In this document: in pieces, positions 17,169 through 24,997 of the stretch
Numbering within the stretch: the stretch's first letter is position 1
Layout: the number at the start of each line of letters is the position of its first letter
Assembly: GCA_036278935.1 (NCBI GenBank)
Contig: DASUKA010000044.1
Span: 1-64,000, forward strand
Direction of reading: 5' to 3'
Source: DASSNR01 sp036278935
GTDB taxonomy: Bacteria; Gemmatimonadota; Gemmatimonadetes; Gemmatimonadales; Gemmatimonadaceae
DNA: 64,000 nt
Notes under the pieces: generated by a model
Told to the model about the DNA's origin: nothing
The model's database searches: none
The model's input: only the letters and a program-made list of their open reading frames with translations
Position numbers and translations under genes: made by a program

Positions 17169-18275
17169 CTACGCGATCGGCCCCGGGATCAGCGTTGCAC
17201 TGTCCAACGCGAACACGCGACGCACATCGACAAGCACCGAGACTGCCACCTCGCGCGCCCGCTCCGTGCCATGGCGCACGATGTCCATCACCTCGCCCGG
17301 GTCGCCCGCGAGGCTCTCACGTCGCTCGCGGATCGGAGCGATGAGCGCCTGCAGTACTCCGTCGAGCCGCCGCTTGAGGGCCAGGTCGCCCAGCCCGCCC
17401 TCACGGTATTGCGCTTCGAGCGCGGCCACGCCATCGCGATCGGGATCGAACGCGCGCAGGTATGCGAACACCACGTTCCCTTCCACGCGCCCGGGATCGC
17501 TCACGCGGATGTGCCCCGGATCGGTGAACATCGCGTGTACCTTCGCATGGATCTCCTCGGGGGTGGCTGAGAGCGCAATCGCATTCCCCAACGACTTGCT
17601 CGCCTTGCGGCCGTCGATGCCCGGCAGCCGAGGCGTGTCCGAGAGGAGGGCGCGGCATTCGCGCAGCACCGGCTGGCCCGCCAGATGCGCGAGGCGGCGC
17701 ACGATCTCGTTCGTCTGCTCGATCATCGGGAGCTGATCCTCGCCCACGGGCACGAGCGTGGCGCGGCATGCCGTGATGTCCGCGGCCTGGCTCACTGGAT
17801 AGCAGAGAAAGCCCGCCGGGATATCGCGCACAAAGCCGCGCAGCTCGATCTCGGCGCGCACCGTGGGATTTCGCTCGAGCCGCGCGACGGTGACCAGGTT
17901 GAGATACAGCACCATGAGCTCCGAGAGCTCCGGGATGGCCGACTGCAGCGCGATCGTGGTGCGCGCCGGGTCGATACCGACGGCCAGATAGTCGAGCGCA
18001 ACCTCGAGCACGTTCCGATGGATGTCGGCCGCACGCCCCACGTTATCGGTGAGCGCCTGCACGTCGGCAATGAGCACCGTCTGGTCGTTGGCCGCCTGCA
18101 GTCGCACGCGATTGCGCAGCGAGCCCGCATAGTGGCCGAGGTGCAGGGGACCCGTGGGCCGATCACCGGTGAGGATCGTCTCGCGCGCGGCGCCGGATGA
18201 CCAGCCATCCGGCGCCGCGTCCGTACCACCAGCGGCGGACCTTATGCGCGCAACCCGCCCTGCATCTTCTCCCAC
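17169..18275 (-). CDS. trpS: tryptophanyl-tRNA synthetase
   Basis: Class I aminoacyl-tRNA synthetase charging tRNA-Trp. TGDRPTGPLHLGHYAGS carries the HIGH-type motif (HLGH). LVPVGEDQLPMIEQTNEIVRR matches the conserved dimer/tRNA region. The KMSKS loop reads KASKS in GRKASKSLGNAI, a Met-to-Ala change. The total of 368 residues is normal. GTG at 18275 is chosen because GGGAGG lies 7 nt upstream; the ATG at 18290 has no SD. The start lies inside the preceding gene's last 34 bp, so the two are coupled. It may be the housekeeping enzyme or a second TrpRS, which cannot be decided from this window. Confidence 0.93.
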   Translation of the reverse strand: MGEDAGRVARIRSAAGGTDAAPDGWSSGAARETILTGDRPTGPLHLGHYAGSLRNRVRLQAANDQTVLIADVQALTDNVGRAADIHRNVLEVALDYLAVGIDPARTTIALQSAIPELSELMVLYLNLVTVARLERNPTVRAEIELRGFVRDIPAGFLCYPVSQAADITACRATLVPVGEDQLPMIEQTNEIVRRLAHLAGQPVLRECRALLSDTPRLPGIDGRKASKSLGNAIALSATPEEIHAKVHAMFTDPGHIRVSDPGRVEGNVVFAYLRAFDPDRDGVAALEAQYREGGLGDLALKRRLDGVLQALIAPIRERRESLAGDPGEVMDIVRHGTERAREVAVSVLVDVRRVFALDSATLIPGPIA

Positions 18276-18649
18276 GCAGCGGCCTCCCATTGGCGCTCGA
18301 GCACGCGACCGCCAGGACGGCGTGGGTTGCGTGTGCCCGGCAGGTGGTAGTGCGCTTCGCGTCCCGGCACCGGGCCGCCCAGCGGCTCGCTCGGCGTACG
18401 ACGCGTGGCACCACCCTGTCCTGGGTTGGCGACCGCCTCCGCATAGCGCTGCGCCTTGGTGGCCAGCTCCTCGAGGAACGTGCGCACCGCCCCCTCGCCC
18501 ATGTCTTCAACCAACCCCGGGATGAGCCCCTTGATCAGCACCAGGCGCTCGCCGGGAGTCAGCGATCGCGCATCGCGAACGAAACCGCGGATCGCGGGTC
18601 GATCGAGCCATGCGTAGAACGGGCTCTCCGTCGCGTCGATGGTCGGCAT
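18242..18649 (-). CDS. hypothetical protein upstream of trpS
   Basis: 135-residue soluble protein. The N-terminal half (about 1-75) is helical, with DRPAIRGFVRDARSLTPGERLVLIKGLIPGLVEDMGEGAVRTFLEELATKA. The C-terminal half is Arg/Pro/Gly-rich and probably disordered. No known domain is recognised. Its 3' end overlaps the trpS start by 34 bp, and the trpS SD lies within it. ATG at 18649 has no strong SD. Confidence 0.72.
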   Translation of the reverse strand: MPTIDATESPFYAWLDRPAIRGFVRDARSLTPGERLVLIKGLIPGLVEDMGEGAVRTFLEELATKAQRYAEAVANPGQGGATRRTPSEPLGGPVPGREAHYHLPGTRNPRRPGGRVLERQWEAAAWEKMQGGLRA

Positions 18650-18872
18650 ATGTCCTCACACGTGAAGTGTCTGCATGAACGCTTGCGAACTCCCCCTCAT
18701 AAACGCAAGCCACGCACCCGAGCGGAAATTGGCGCCGAGCCACAGTGCCTCTGGCCGGGAGAACCGCCGGGAAGCGTTCCCATCGTCCGTCGCCCGCCGC
18801 GGGCTACCACGCGGCACCGCGCCACTCCGGTACCGCTCTTGCCACCACCGCCATACACCTCACCCACGTACC

Positions 18873-19517
18873 ATGGAGCGCATGATGGGCATCCGTCTTC
18901 AGGAAGTACACCCCTCACTCGTCCACCTGCCGATTTCGCTGCTGCCGGTCGCTATCGGCGCGGACCTTCTAGGGCGCGCCACCGGGAAGCGCGCACTGCT
19001 CGAGTTGGGGCGGCGGGGTATCGGCCTCGCCGCGGTCGGCGCCGCGGTTTCCGCCGCGAGCGGCCTCGTCGCACAGGAGGAAGTGAACGTCAAAGGCAGG
19101 ACGATGGACATGCTCATCACCCATCGCAACATCAACCTGGCCGCCACGCTGGTGGCGGGCATCATGGCGAGGTGGCGCGCCAGGCACTACCGGCCAAGCC
19201 TCGCCTACCTGGGTGTCGGGCTCGCCGGCATCGGCGCGGTCTGCTATTCGGCGTACCTGGGCGGCACGCTCGTGTACAAGTATGGCGTGGGTGTGGAAGC
19301 GGCCGGCGGCCAGTACCGCACGAACCCGCCGGAGTTGGGCGCGGCGGGTGAGACCGGCGCATGGGCCAGAGACGCAGCCACGAATCTCGTGCACGGGGCG
19401 CAGCATCTGGCGCAGGAGCTCAGGCAGGGCAAGATCGTTCCAGCCCTCACCGGTGGACACGCCACAACACATACGGCTGAAGTGCCCGAGCACACCGAGG
19501 GCGAGGCGAGCGGGTGA
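18873..19517 (+). CDS. DUF2231 four-helix membrane protein
   Basis: 214-residue protein with the DUF2231 fold: an opening VHPSLVHLPISLLPVAIGADLLGR with the conserved His-Pro...His-Leu-Pro, then helices at about 45-68, 85-105 and 110-135. The C-terminal tail (about 145-214) is hydrophilic and outside the membrane. DUF2231 proteins are found with cytochromes and may bind heme through such histidines; no partner is visible here. Either ATG at 18873 or 18882 could be used. Followed 114 bp later by the debranching enzyme gene. Confidence 0.88.
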   Translation: MERMMGIRLQEVHPSLVHLPISLLPVAIGADLLGRATGKRALLELGRRGIGLAAVGAAVSAASGLVAQEEVNVKGRTMDMLITHRNINLAATLVAGIMARWRARHYRPSLAYLGVGLAGIGAVCYSAYLGGTLVYKYGVGVEAAGGQYRTNPPELGAAGETGAWARDAATNLVHGAQHLAQELRQGKIVPALTGGHATTHTAEVPEHTEGEASG

Positions 19518-19631
19518 CCTGCATCATCACTGGCACGATGGAGCACCTCCGCATCGGGAGCGCTCGCCGACATCAGATTACACGCCTGCACCACGTGATC
19601 GTCTCCGGCGCTGGGTAGTTGCGGCCTGCGC

Positions 19632-21920
19632 ATGCATCAGCGGGCGATTCGCCTCCCACGCGTCGATCCCTTCCGCGCGTCTCATGTGGTGCACGATGGC
19701 TACACGGTGCTCCTTACGCCCCGCGATGCGCAGATCACGGGCGGCCGCCATGGCCTTTTCGATTTCGATACGCGGATCGTGTCGCAGTACCGCCTCACGC
19801 TCGGCGGGCAGTTGCCAATGCCGCTGGATACGCGCGGTGATGGCCACCGATGGCACGCGCACCTGGTAGCACCGCTGCCGGGCGGGACCGCCGCCGGCCC
19901 GCACCTCCCGCAGGATGCGATCGAGATCGAGATCGAGCGACTGGTGGGATGCGGCATGGTGGAGCAGCTCGTCCTGCGGAACCATGGCGGCATGGAAGTC
20001 ACGACTGAGTTGGCCATCACCGTCGACGCCGACTTCGTCGATCTCATGGCGATCGACGGTCGTGAGCAGCCGCCCGGCGACACTACCATCGATTGGGACG
20101 CGGGCTGCCGGGCACTCACCCTGCTCCACCATGTGTCGTACGCGGACCGGACGCTCGAGCGCGGGCTGCGGGTAACCATCGCGCACGCCGATAGTGCGCC
20201 GCACAGGGAGGCACGCACTCTCCGCTTTGCCGTGCATCTGACGCCGCACGGCATGTGGCACGCCACGCTCAGCTTTGCGTCGCTGGTCGATGGCCGCTGG
20301 AGAGATCGCCTCGGCGGCGACGGGTCTACCATGAGCGATCGGGCCACGGAGCGCGAGCGCTGGCGTCGCGTGCGCGCGGCCATGGAATCGAGCCAAGCGC
20401 TCGTAGCCGGTGCCTTCGAGCGCGCGGCGGACGATCTGCTCGCCCTCCGCAACTGGGAGTTGGAGCCCGCGCCTGATGCGTGGATCCCAAACGCGGGCGT
20501 ACCCAGCTACACCGGCATCTTCGGCCGCGACGTCCTTACGGCCGGATGGCAGGCGGCGCTGCTCGGACCAGAGATGATGCGGGGCGCCCTCGCCGTGCTC
20601 GCCGCGCGCCAGGCCACGACCCAGTCCGCATGGCACGACGCCGAACCGGGGAAGCTGCTGCACGAGGCGCGGCGCGGTCCACTCGCCGAGCTGAACATCC
20701 TCCCGCAGCGTGCCTACTACGGCGAGGAAACGGCGCCCGCGATGTTCGTCGTCACCCTGAGCGAGTACTGGCACTGGACGGGCGACACGACGGCACTCGC
20801 GCACTACCGCGACGCGGCGCTCCAGATGTTCGACTGGGCCGCGCACTACGGCGACCGCGACGGCGACGGCCTGCTCGAGTACGTGCGCCGCTCCACGAGG
20901 GGGCTCAAGAACCATGCGTGGAAGGACTCGGACGAGGCCATCCGCTACCCGGATGGTCGCCTGGTGCCCAATCCGATCGCAACGATCGAGGAGCAAGCCT
21001 ACTACTACATCGCGCTCCAGCGCATGGCCGAGATGCTGCTCGTCCTTGGCGACGACGAGGGCGCGGAACGGTTCCTGTCTACAGCACAGCGCGTCTACGA
21101 ATGCGTGAACGACCGCTTCTGGATGGAGGATGAGCATTATTATGCCATCGGCCTGGACGCGGACAAGCACCCCATCCGCACGATCGCGTCCAACCCCGGC
21201 CATGCGCTCGCGGCTGGGATCGTGCCACCGGAACGGGCCCGCATGGTCGCCGACCGGTTGATGGCCGAGGACCTCTTCTCAGGGTGGGGCGTGCGGACGT
21301 TGTCCACGGCTCATCCGTCGTACAACCCATTCGCCTATCATCTGGGCACCGTGTGGCCGGTCGAGAACGCGACGTTCGCCCTCGGACTCAAGCGCTACGG
21401 ACTCGACGAGCATGCCGAGCGGCTGGTGGACGGGATGTTCGACGCCAGCGCGCACTTCGAGGCGCTCCGGCTTCCCGAAGCACTGGCCGGCCACGCGCGG
21501 CGCCCCGGCGAGGCGCCCACGTTCTATCCGCAGGCCAATGCACCGCAGGCATGGAGCGCCAGCGCCATCGTGCAGCTCCTGCAGGTGCAGCTCGGACTCA
21601 TCCCCTTCGCCGCGGCAAGGCTCCTCGCGCTCGTCCGGCCGCGGCTTCCGCCCTGGCTTCCCGACGTCATGTTGCGCCGCGTCCGCGTTGGCGAGGCGGT
21701 CGCATCACTGCGCTTCCATCGGAAGGATGACGGCAGCGCCGAACACGAGATCCTTGAGCGCGAGGGATCGATGCACGTGCTGGAGGTCGCACCGCCCGCA
21801 GACGTTCGCTCGGAGCGGACGCATCTCCTGGATCGTATCGAGCGATGGGGGATCGAGCACGCACCGGGCACGACTGCTCGAGCGCTCCGTATTGCCATGG
21901 GGCTGGAAGGTTCGCGGTGA
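19632..21920 (+). CDS. glycogen debranching enzyme / amylo-alpha-1,6-glucosidase family
   Basis: 762-residue cytosolic carbohydrate enzyme. Residues about 15-210 match the GDE N-terminal beta domain (VVHDGYTVLLTPRDAQITGGRHGLFDFDTR). Residues about 270-690 form an (alpha/alpha)6 barrel of GH-type debranching enzymes: AGVPSYTGIFGRDVLTAGWQ, LEYVRRSTRGLKNHAWKDSDEA with probable catalytic acids, IASNPGHALAAGIVPPERA and HLGTVWPVENATFALGL. It probably hydrolyses alpha-1,6 branches or related oligosaccharides; members of this subfamily are often annotated only as debranching enzymes. Monocistronic by spacing. Confidence 0.9.
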   Translation: MHQRAIRLPRVDPFRASHVVHDGYTVLLTPRDAQITGGRHGLFDFDTRIVSQYRLTLGGQLPMPLDTRGDGHRWHAHLVAPLPGGTAAGPHLPQDAIEIEIERLVGCGMVEQLVLRNHGGMEVTTELAITVDADFVDLMAIDGREQPPGDTTIDWDAGCRALTLLHHVSYADRTLERGLRVTIAHADSAPHREARTLRFAVHLTPHGMWHATLSFASLVDGRWRDRLGGDGSTMSDRATERERWRRVRAAMESSQALVAGAFERAADDLLALRNWELEPAPDAWIPNAGVPSYTGIFGRDVLTAGWQAALLGPEMMRGALAVLAARQATTQSAWHDAEPGKLLHEARRGPLAELNILPQRAYYGEETAPAMFVVTLSEYWHWTGDTTALAHYRDAALQMFDWAAHYGDRDGDGLLEYVRRSTRGLKNHAWKDSDEAIRYPDGRLVPNPIATIEEQAYYYIALQRMAEMLLVLGDDEGAERFLSTAQRVYECVNDRFWMEDEHYYAIGLDADKHPIRTIASNPGHALAAGIVPPERARMVADRLMAEDLFSGWGVRTLSTAHPSYNPFAYHLGTVWPVENATFALGLKRYGLDEHAERLVDGMFDASAHFEALRLPEALAGHARRPGEAPTFYPQANAPQAWSASAIVQLLQVQLGLIPFAAARLLALVRPRLPPWLPDVMLRRVRVGEAVASLRFHRKDDGSAEHEILEREGSMHVLEVAPPADVRSERTHLLDRIERWGIEHAPGTTARALRIAMGLEGSR

Positions 21921-22115
21921 CGGAGACTCCGCGCGATGCCGTCGCGCCCCATGCCATGTGCGCTCCGTCACACTTCGCACCGCCGGCTGCCTCGCGCGTG
22001 TATAGATTCCCGATTATTGTCCAACTGGGCATGCCGTTCACCTGGGCGCACGCGGCACCATGCGGGCCGTCCAGGAGCACGGTTCGCACCCGCATTTTGC
22101 CTGGAGGATCTCCCC

Positions 22116-22607
22116 ATGCCGGCGCCCATGCCGGGCGATGCGCCCTCGGCGCGCGAGCAGTATGATGCGATGTACATGCGCCGTTGCCTCGAGCTCGCCA
22201 GGCGCGCGCTCGCCACAGGCGACGTTCCGGTTGGCTCCATCGTCGTGCGTGATGGTCGCGTGATCGGCGAGGGCGTCGAATCCACACGCGAGCACCTCGA
22301 CCCTACGGCGCATGCGGAAATCGAGGCGCTCCGCGCGGCGTGCCGCACCCTCGGCACCCTCGATCTCTCCACCGCCACCCTCTACAGCACGGTCGAGCCC
22401 TGCGTGATCTGCGCATACGCCGTACGATACGCTCAGATACGGCGTGTCGTCTTCGGCACGAACGCTCGCACGCTGGGCGGCGCCACGGGGCCCTGCCCAC
22501 TCCTCACCTCCGCCATGCCGATTGGAGGGAGTGCACCTCCGGCGATCACAACCGGCATCCTCAGTGAAGACTGCGAGCACCTGCTCGCCGAACGCCGCGC
22601 TCCGTGA
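22116..22607 (+). CDS. nucleoside/base deaminase (CMP/dCMP deaminase fold)
   Basis: 163-residue zinc deaminase. The zinc ligands are His in TAHAEIEALR (with the catalytic Glu) and the two Cys of EPCVICAYA. VPVGSIVVRDGRVIGEG is the substrate-loop strand. The C-terminus (GCPLL-like and LSEDCEHLLAERR) resembles guanine deaminase/TadA-like small deaminases rather than cytidine deaminase. It may act on a free base or on tRNA, but the TadA-specific C-terminus is incomplete. ATG at 22116 has GGAGG 8 nt upstream; the in-frame extension to 21936 was rejected. Confidence 0.88.
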   Translation: MPAPMPGDAPSAREQYDAMYMRRCLELARRALATGDVPVGSIVVRDGRVIGEGVESTREHLDPTAHAEIEALRAACRTLGTLDLSTATLYSTVEPCVICAYAVRYAQIRRVVFGTNARTLGGATGPCPLLTSAMPIGGSAPPAITTGILSEDCEHLLAERRAP

Positions 22608-22625
22608 TGGACGATCACGGAGCGC
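22597..22625. terminator. bidirectional hairpin shared by two convergent genes
   Basis: A perfect 12-bp stem (22597-22608 with 22614-22625) encloses the 5-nt loop ggacg. It contains the stop codons of both the deaminase gene (ending 22607) and the VOC-protein gene (ending 22615). The GC-rich stem lacks a strong T-run, so termination efficiency is uncertain. Confidence 0.6.
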
Positions 22626-23613
22626 GCGCGGCTTTCGCCGGTTCAGGTTGGATTGACGGAGTGGGGTTTACTGCCCTACCAACGCTCAGCCGCACTTGCG
22701 TGCCCCACGGATCGCGCGCCACCACGTCCGCACCGTCCCACTCCATCGCGTACCCCGCGCTGGAGGCGCTCGCGGCCGCCGCCGCAACGCTCGCCGCCTC
22801 CGGCAACTCGATGGTCCACTCGGCAAGCCGGGTATCGCCCGCCTCGGGTGCGCGCGCACCGACGCCGGCCCAGGTGTTCGCACCCAGGTGATGGTGATAG
22901 CCGCCGGCGCTGAGGAAGAGCGCGCCGGGGTAGCTCCACACCGTGCGATCGAAGCCGAGCGCTTCGGAGAAGAAGGCGGCCGCCGGCTCGATCGCGCCAA
23001 CGTGCAGGTGCACATGCCCCATCACTGTGCCCGCCGGCATGCCGCTCCAGCGCGTCCCACCCCCGGCCCGCACGAGCCCCGCGACGTCCACCGGATCGGT
23101 AGCCATCATCAACTGGCGGCCGACGCGGCGCCAGCTGCTGCGCGGCCGGTCGGCATACACCTCGATCCCGAGATTGTCCGGGTCCTGCAGGTAGAGCGCC
23201 TCGCTCACCAGGTGATCGCCGGCGCCGGCGCGGGCGCCCACCTCCGCGAGGTGCTGGGCGAATTGCCCGAGTGACGGACGGTCAGGCAGGAGGATCGCGA
23301 AGTGGTACAGGCCGAGGCGTCCGCGATGTGGTGCCGGCCGAGCCCCCGGGCGCTCGACCAGTTCAACCAACGGGCGGGCGGCGCCGTTGGCGGCGAGCAC
23401 GGCGCGTGCACCGTCGCGCTCCGATATCCTGAGACCGAGCGTGCCAGTGTAGAAGTCGAGCGAGCGCGCGAGGTCGGCGATGTCCAGGCGCACAGGCCCC
23501 AACCGCGTGGCGGCCGGCAGCCGGAAGCCACTCGGCGGCTCACCGTAGCTACCTGGCGTTGCCGGTTCAGCGCCGTTCGCGCCGCCGAAGAGGTCGTTCG
23601 TCGTCGCGCCCAT
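22615..23613 (-). CDS. VOC-superfamily protein, catechol-2,3-dioxygenase-like
   Basis: 332-residue protein of two vicinal-oxygen-chelate (glyoxalase) domains. Domain 1 (about 30-150) runs from LGPVRLDIADLARSLDFYTGTLGL to LYLQDPDNLGIEVYADRP; domain 2 (about 180-300) contains MGHVHLHVGAIEPAAAFFSEALGF and HHHLGANTWAG. Metal ligands are plausible at His in HVHLHVG and HHHLG plus a C-terminal Glu. Closest in style to CatE-like proteins. ATG at 23613 is preceded by gggag about 6 nt away. Extradiol cleavage is suggested by family but not proven. Confidence 0.88.
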   Translation of the reverse strand: MGATTNDLFGGANGAEPATPGSYGEPPSGFRLPAATRLGPVRLDIADLARSLDFYTGTLGLRISERDGARAVLAANGAARPLVELVERPGARPAPHRGRLGLYHFAILLPDRPSLGQFAQHLAEVGARAGAGDHLVSEALYLQDPDNLGIEVYADRPRSSWRRVGRQLMMATDPVDVAGLVRAGGGTRWSGMPAGTVMGHVHLHVGAIEPAAAFFSEALGFDRTVWSYPGALFLSAGGYHHHLGANTWAGVGARAPEAGDTRLAEWTIELPEAASVAAAAASASSAGYAMEWDGADVVARDPWGTQVRLSVGRAVNPTPSIQPEPAKAARAP

Positions 23614-23795
23614 GAGTGCTCCCGCAGTAGTCGGTAATGTATCGCGCGACGTCTTTGTTGGTCGCGTCATCAACGCCGGCACCTGGGGATGGCGCGACCG
23701 GACGCATGATGTGTTGAAGAACGCGCAGAGAGCGGCTTCCGTTCCGGCATAGAAGGTGCCGCTCGATTTGGCGTTTACCAGTACAGGAGGAGCTC

Positions 23796-24077
23796 ATGGC
23801 GACGCAATGCACGCATCTCGACCATGTTCACGATGTCGCCCCCCGCACGCCCAACGGCTGCGAGGAGTGCTTGAAGATGCACGCGTCGTGGGTACATCTC
23901 CGGCTCTGTCTGGAGTGCGGACATGTGGGGTGTTGCGACAGCTCACCCAACAAGCACGCGACCAAGCACTTTCATCAGACGCACCACCCGATCGTGAAGA
24001 GCTTCGAGCCGGGTGAGGATTGGGCCTGGTGCTACGTGGACCAGATCATGATGGAACCGGCCCCCGTACCAGACTGA
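23796..24077 (+). CDS. UBP-type zinc finger protein
   Basis: 93-residue single-domain zf-UBP protein. Zinc ligands are spread as C-x-H near residue 5, CEECLKMHASWVHLRLCLECGHVGCC, and the His-rich NKHATKHFHQTHHPI. In eukaryotes this domain binds ubiquitin C-termini; bacterial stand-alone copies are common but their ligand is unknown. A strong SD (aggaggag) precedes the ATG. Divergent from the VOC gene with 182 bp between starts. Confidence 0.93.
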   Translation: MATQCTHLDHVHDVAPRTPNGCEECLKMHASWVHLRLCLECGHVGCCDSSPNKHATKHFHQTHHPIVKSFEPGEDWAWCYVDQIMMEPAPVPD

Positions 24078-24136
24078 TCACGTCCGGTTCGCCCGCACGT
24101 CCGGAAGGGCGCGGCACGACGCACGGCTCAAGCGCG

Positions 24137-24859
24137 CTAGTCGTGCTCGCGATCCGGGTTGTCCAGCCGGAAGAAGTTGCTCCGACTGCCGTCCGACGTG
24201 TTCTCCTGATAGAGAAAGACGAGACTCCGCTGGTCGAACGGCTTGAACCAGTCGCTCCAATTGATCTGCACGAGGCTATGGCCCCCGTAGTCGGGGAAGT
24301 TGAACCGCAGCACGCCAGGCTCTCCGCCGTGCTCGGAGCCCGATACTGTTGCCGGCACCGCCCCGCGCTCCTGCGCCCAATGCGTGATGACCTCGTGGTC
24401 GCGCGTGGCCAGCGTCTGACCGGGGTGGTCTTCGTGCTCGCTGGGCGAGTGAATCCACCGCGCGCGCTGCGTGCTCCGGGAAAGCCCTTCCGGGTGCTCC
24501 TGCATGAAGCGCTCGTCCTGCTTGGAGGCGTTGCGGCGCGTGGTGGTCTTCCGCGCCGACGTCTTGGCCCGGCTCCGCGGCGCGGAGGTCGTCTTCCGCT
24601 TCGTCCCCGAAGAGTGAGCGGGCCTCTTGGCGGACGCGCGCGAAGTCTTCGTCTTCGATGTCGACTTCGTCTTCGCGGCCGTCCTGCCGGTCTTCGTCCG
24701 CGCGGCCGCCCGCTTGGTCCCGCTCCTCGGGGATGCCGTAGAGGTCCTCCCCTTTCCGCTCGTCTTTCTGCTCGTCGTCGCGCCGCGCCGCCCGGTGGTT
24801 TTCTTCCTCGCGGTAGGCTTGGCCCCACCGTGTTGTCTGCGTCCTGTCGTCTGTGCCAT
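24137..24859 (-). CDS. histone-H1-like basic-tail protein with conserved C-terminal domain
   Basis: 240 residues. The first about 118 are Lys/Arg/Thr/Ser/Ala-rich low-complexity sequence with repeated KTK, ARKT and TSRKT blocks, typical of H1-like bacterial nucleoid proteins and expected to bind DNA. Residues about 119-240 form a globular acidic/aromatic domain (RWIHSPSEHEDHPGQTLATRDHEVI, FNFPDYGG, NWSDWFKPFDQRSLVFLYQE, SNFFRLDNP). I recall similar C-terminal domains carrying unrelated or misleading enzyme labels, so no function is assigned. ATG at 24859 has gggag 9 nt upstream; longer readings were rejected. Confidence 0.82.
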   Translation of the reverse strand: MAQTTGRRQHGGAKPTARKKTTGRRGATTSRKTSGKGRTSTASPRSGTKRAAARTKTGRTAAKTKSTSKTKTSRASAKRPAHSSGTKRKTTSAPRSRAKTSARKTTTRRNASKQDERFMQEHPEGLSRSTQRARWIHSPSEHEDHPGQTLATRDHEVITHWAQERGAVPATVSGSEHGGEPGVLRFNFPDYGGHSLVQINWSDWFKPFDQRSLVFLYQENTSDGSRSNFFRLDNPDREHD

Positions 24860-24997
24860 AGGTATCCGCTCCCTGCATCGCTGCGCCGTCGTATGCCGCG
24901 CGGACGCGCGATGAGAAACCGCGCGGATGAAGGTTGGCGCGCAGAGCGTGTGCCACGTAGCGCCACCCGCGTCAAGCAATGCCGGGACGCCGCTCCT

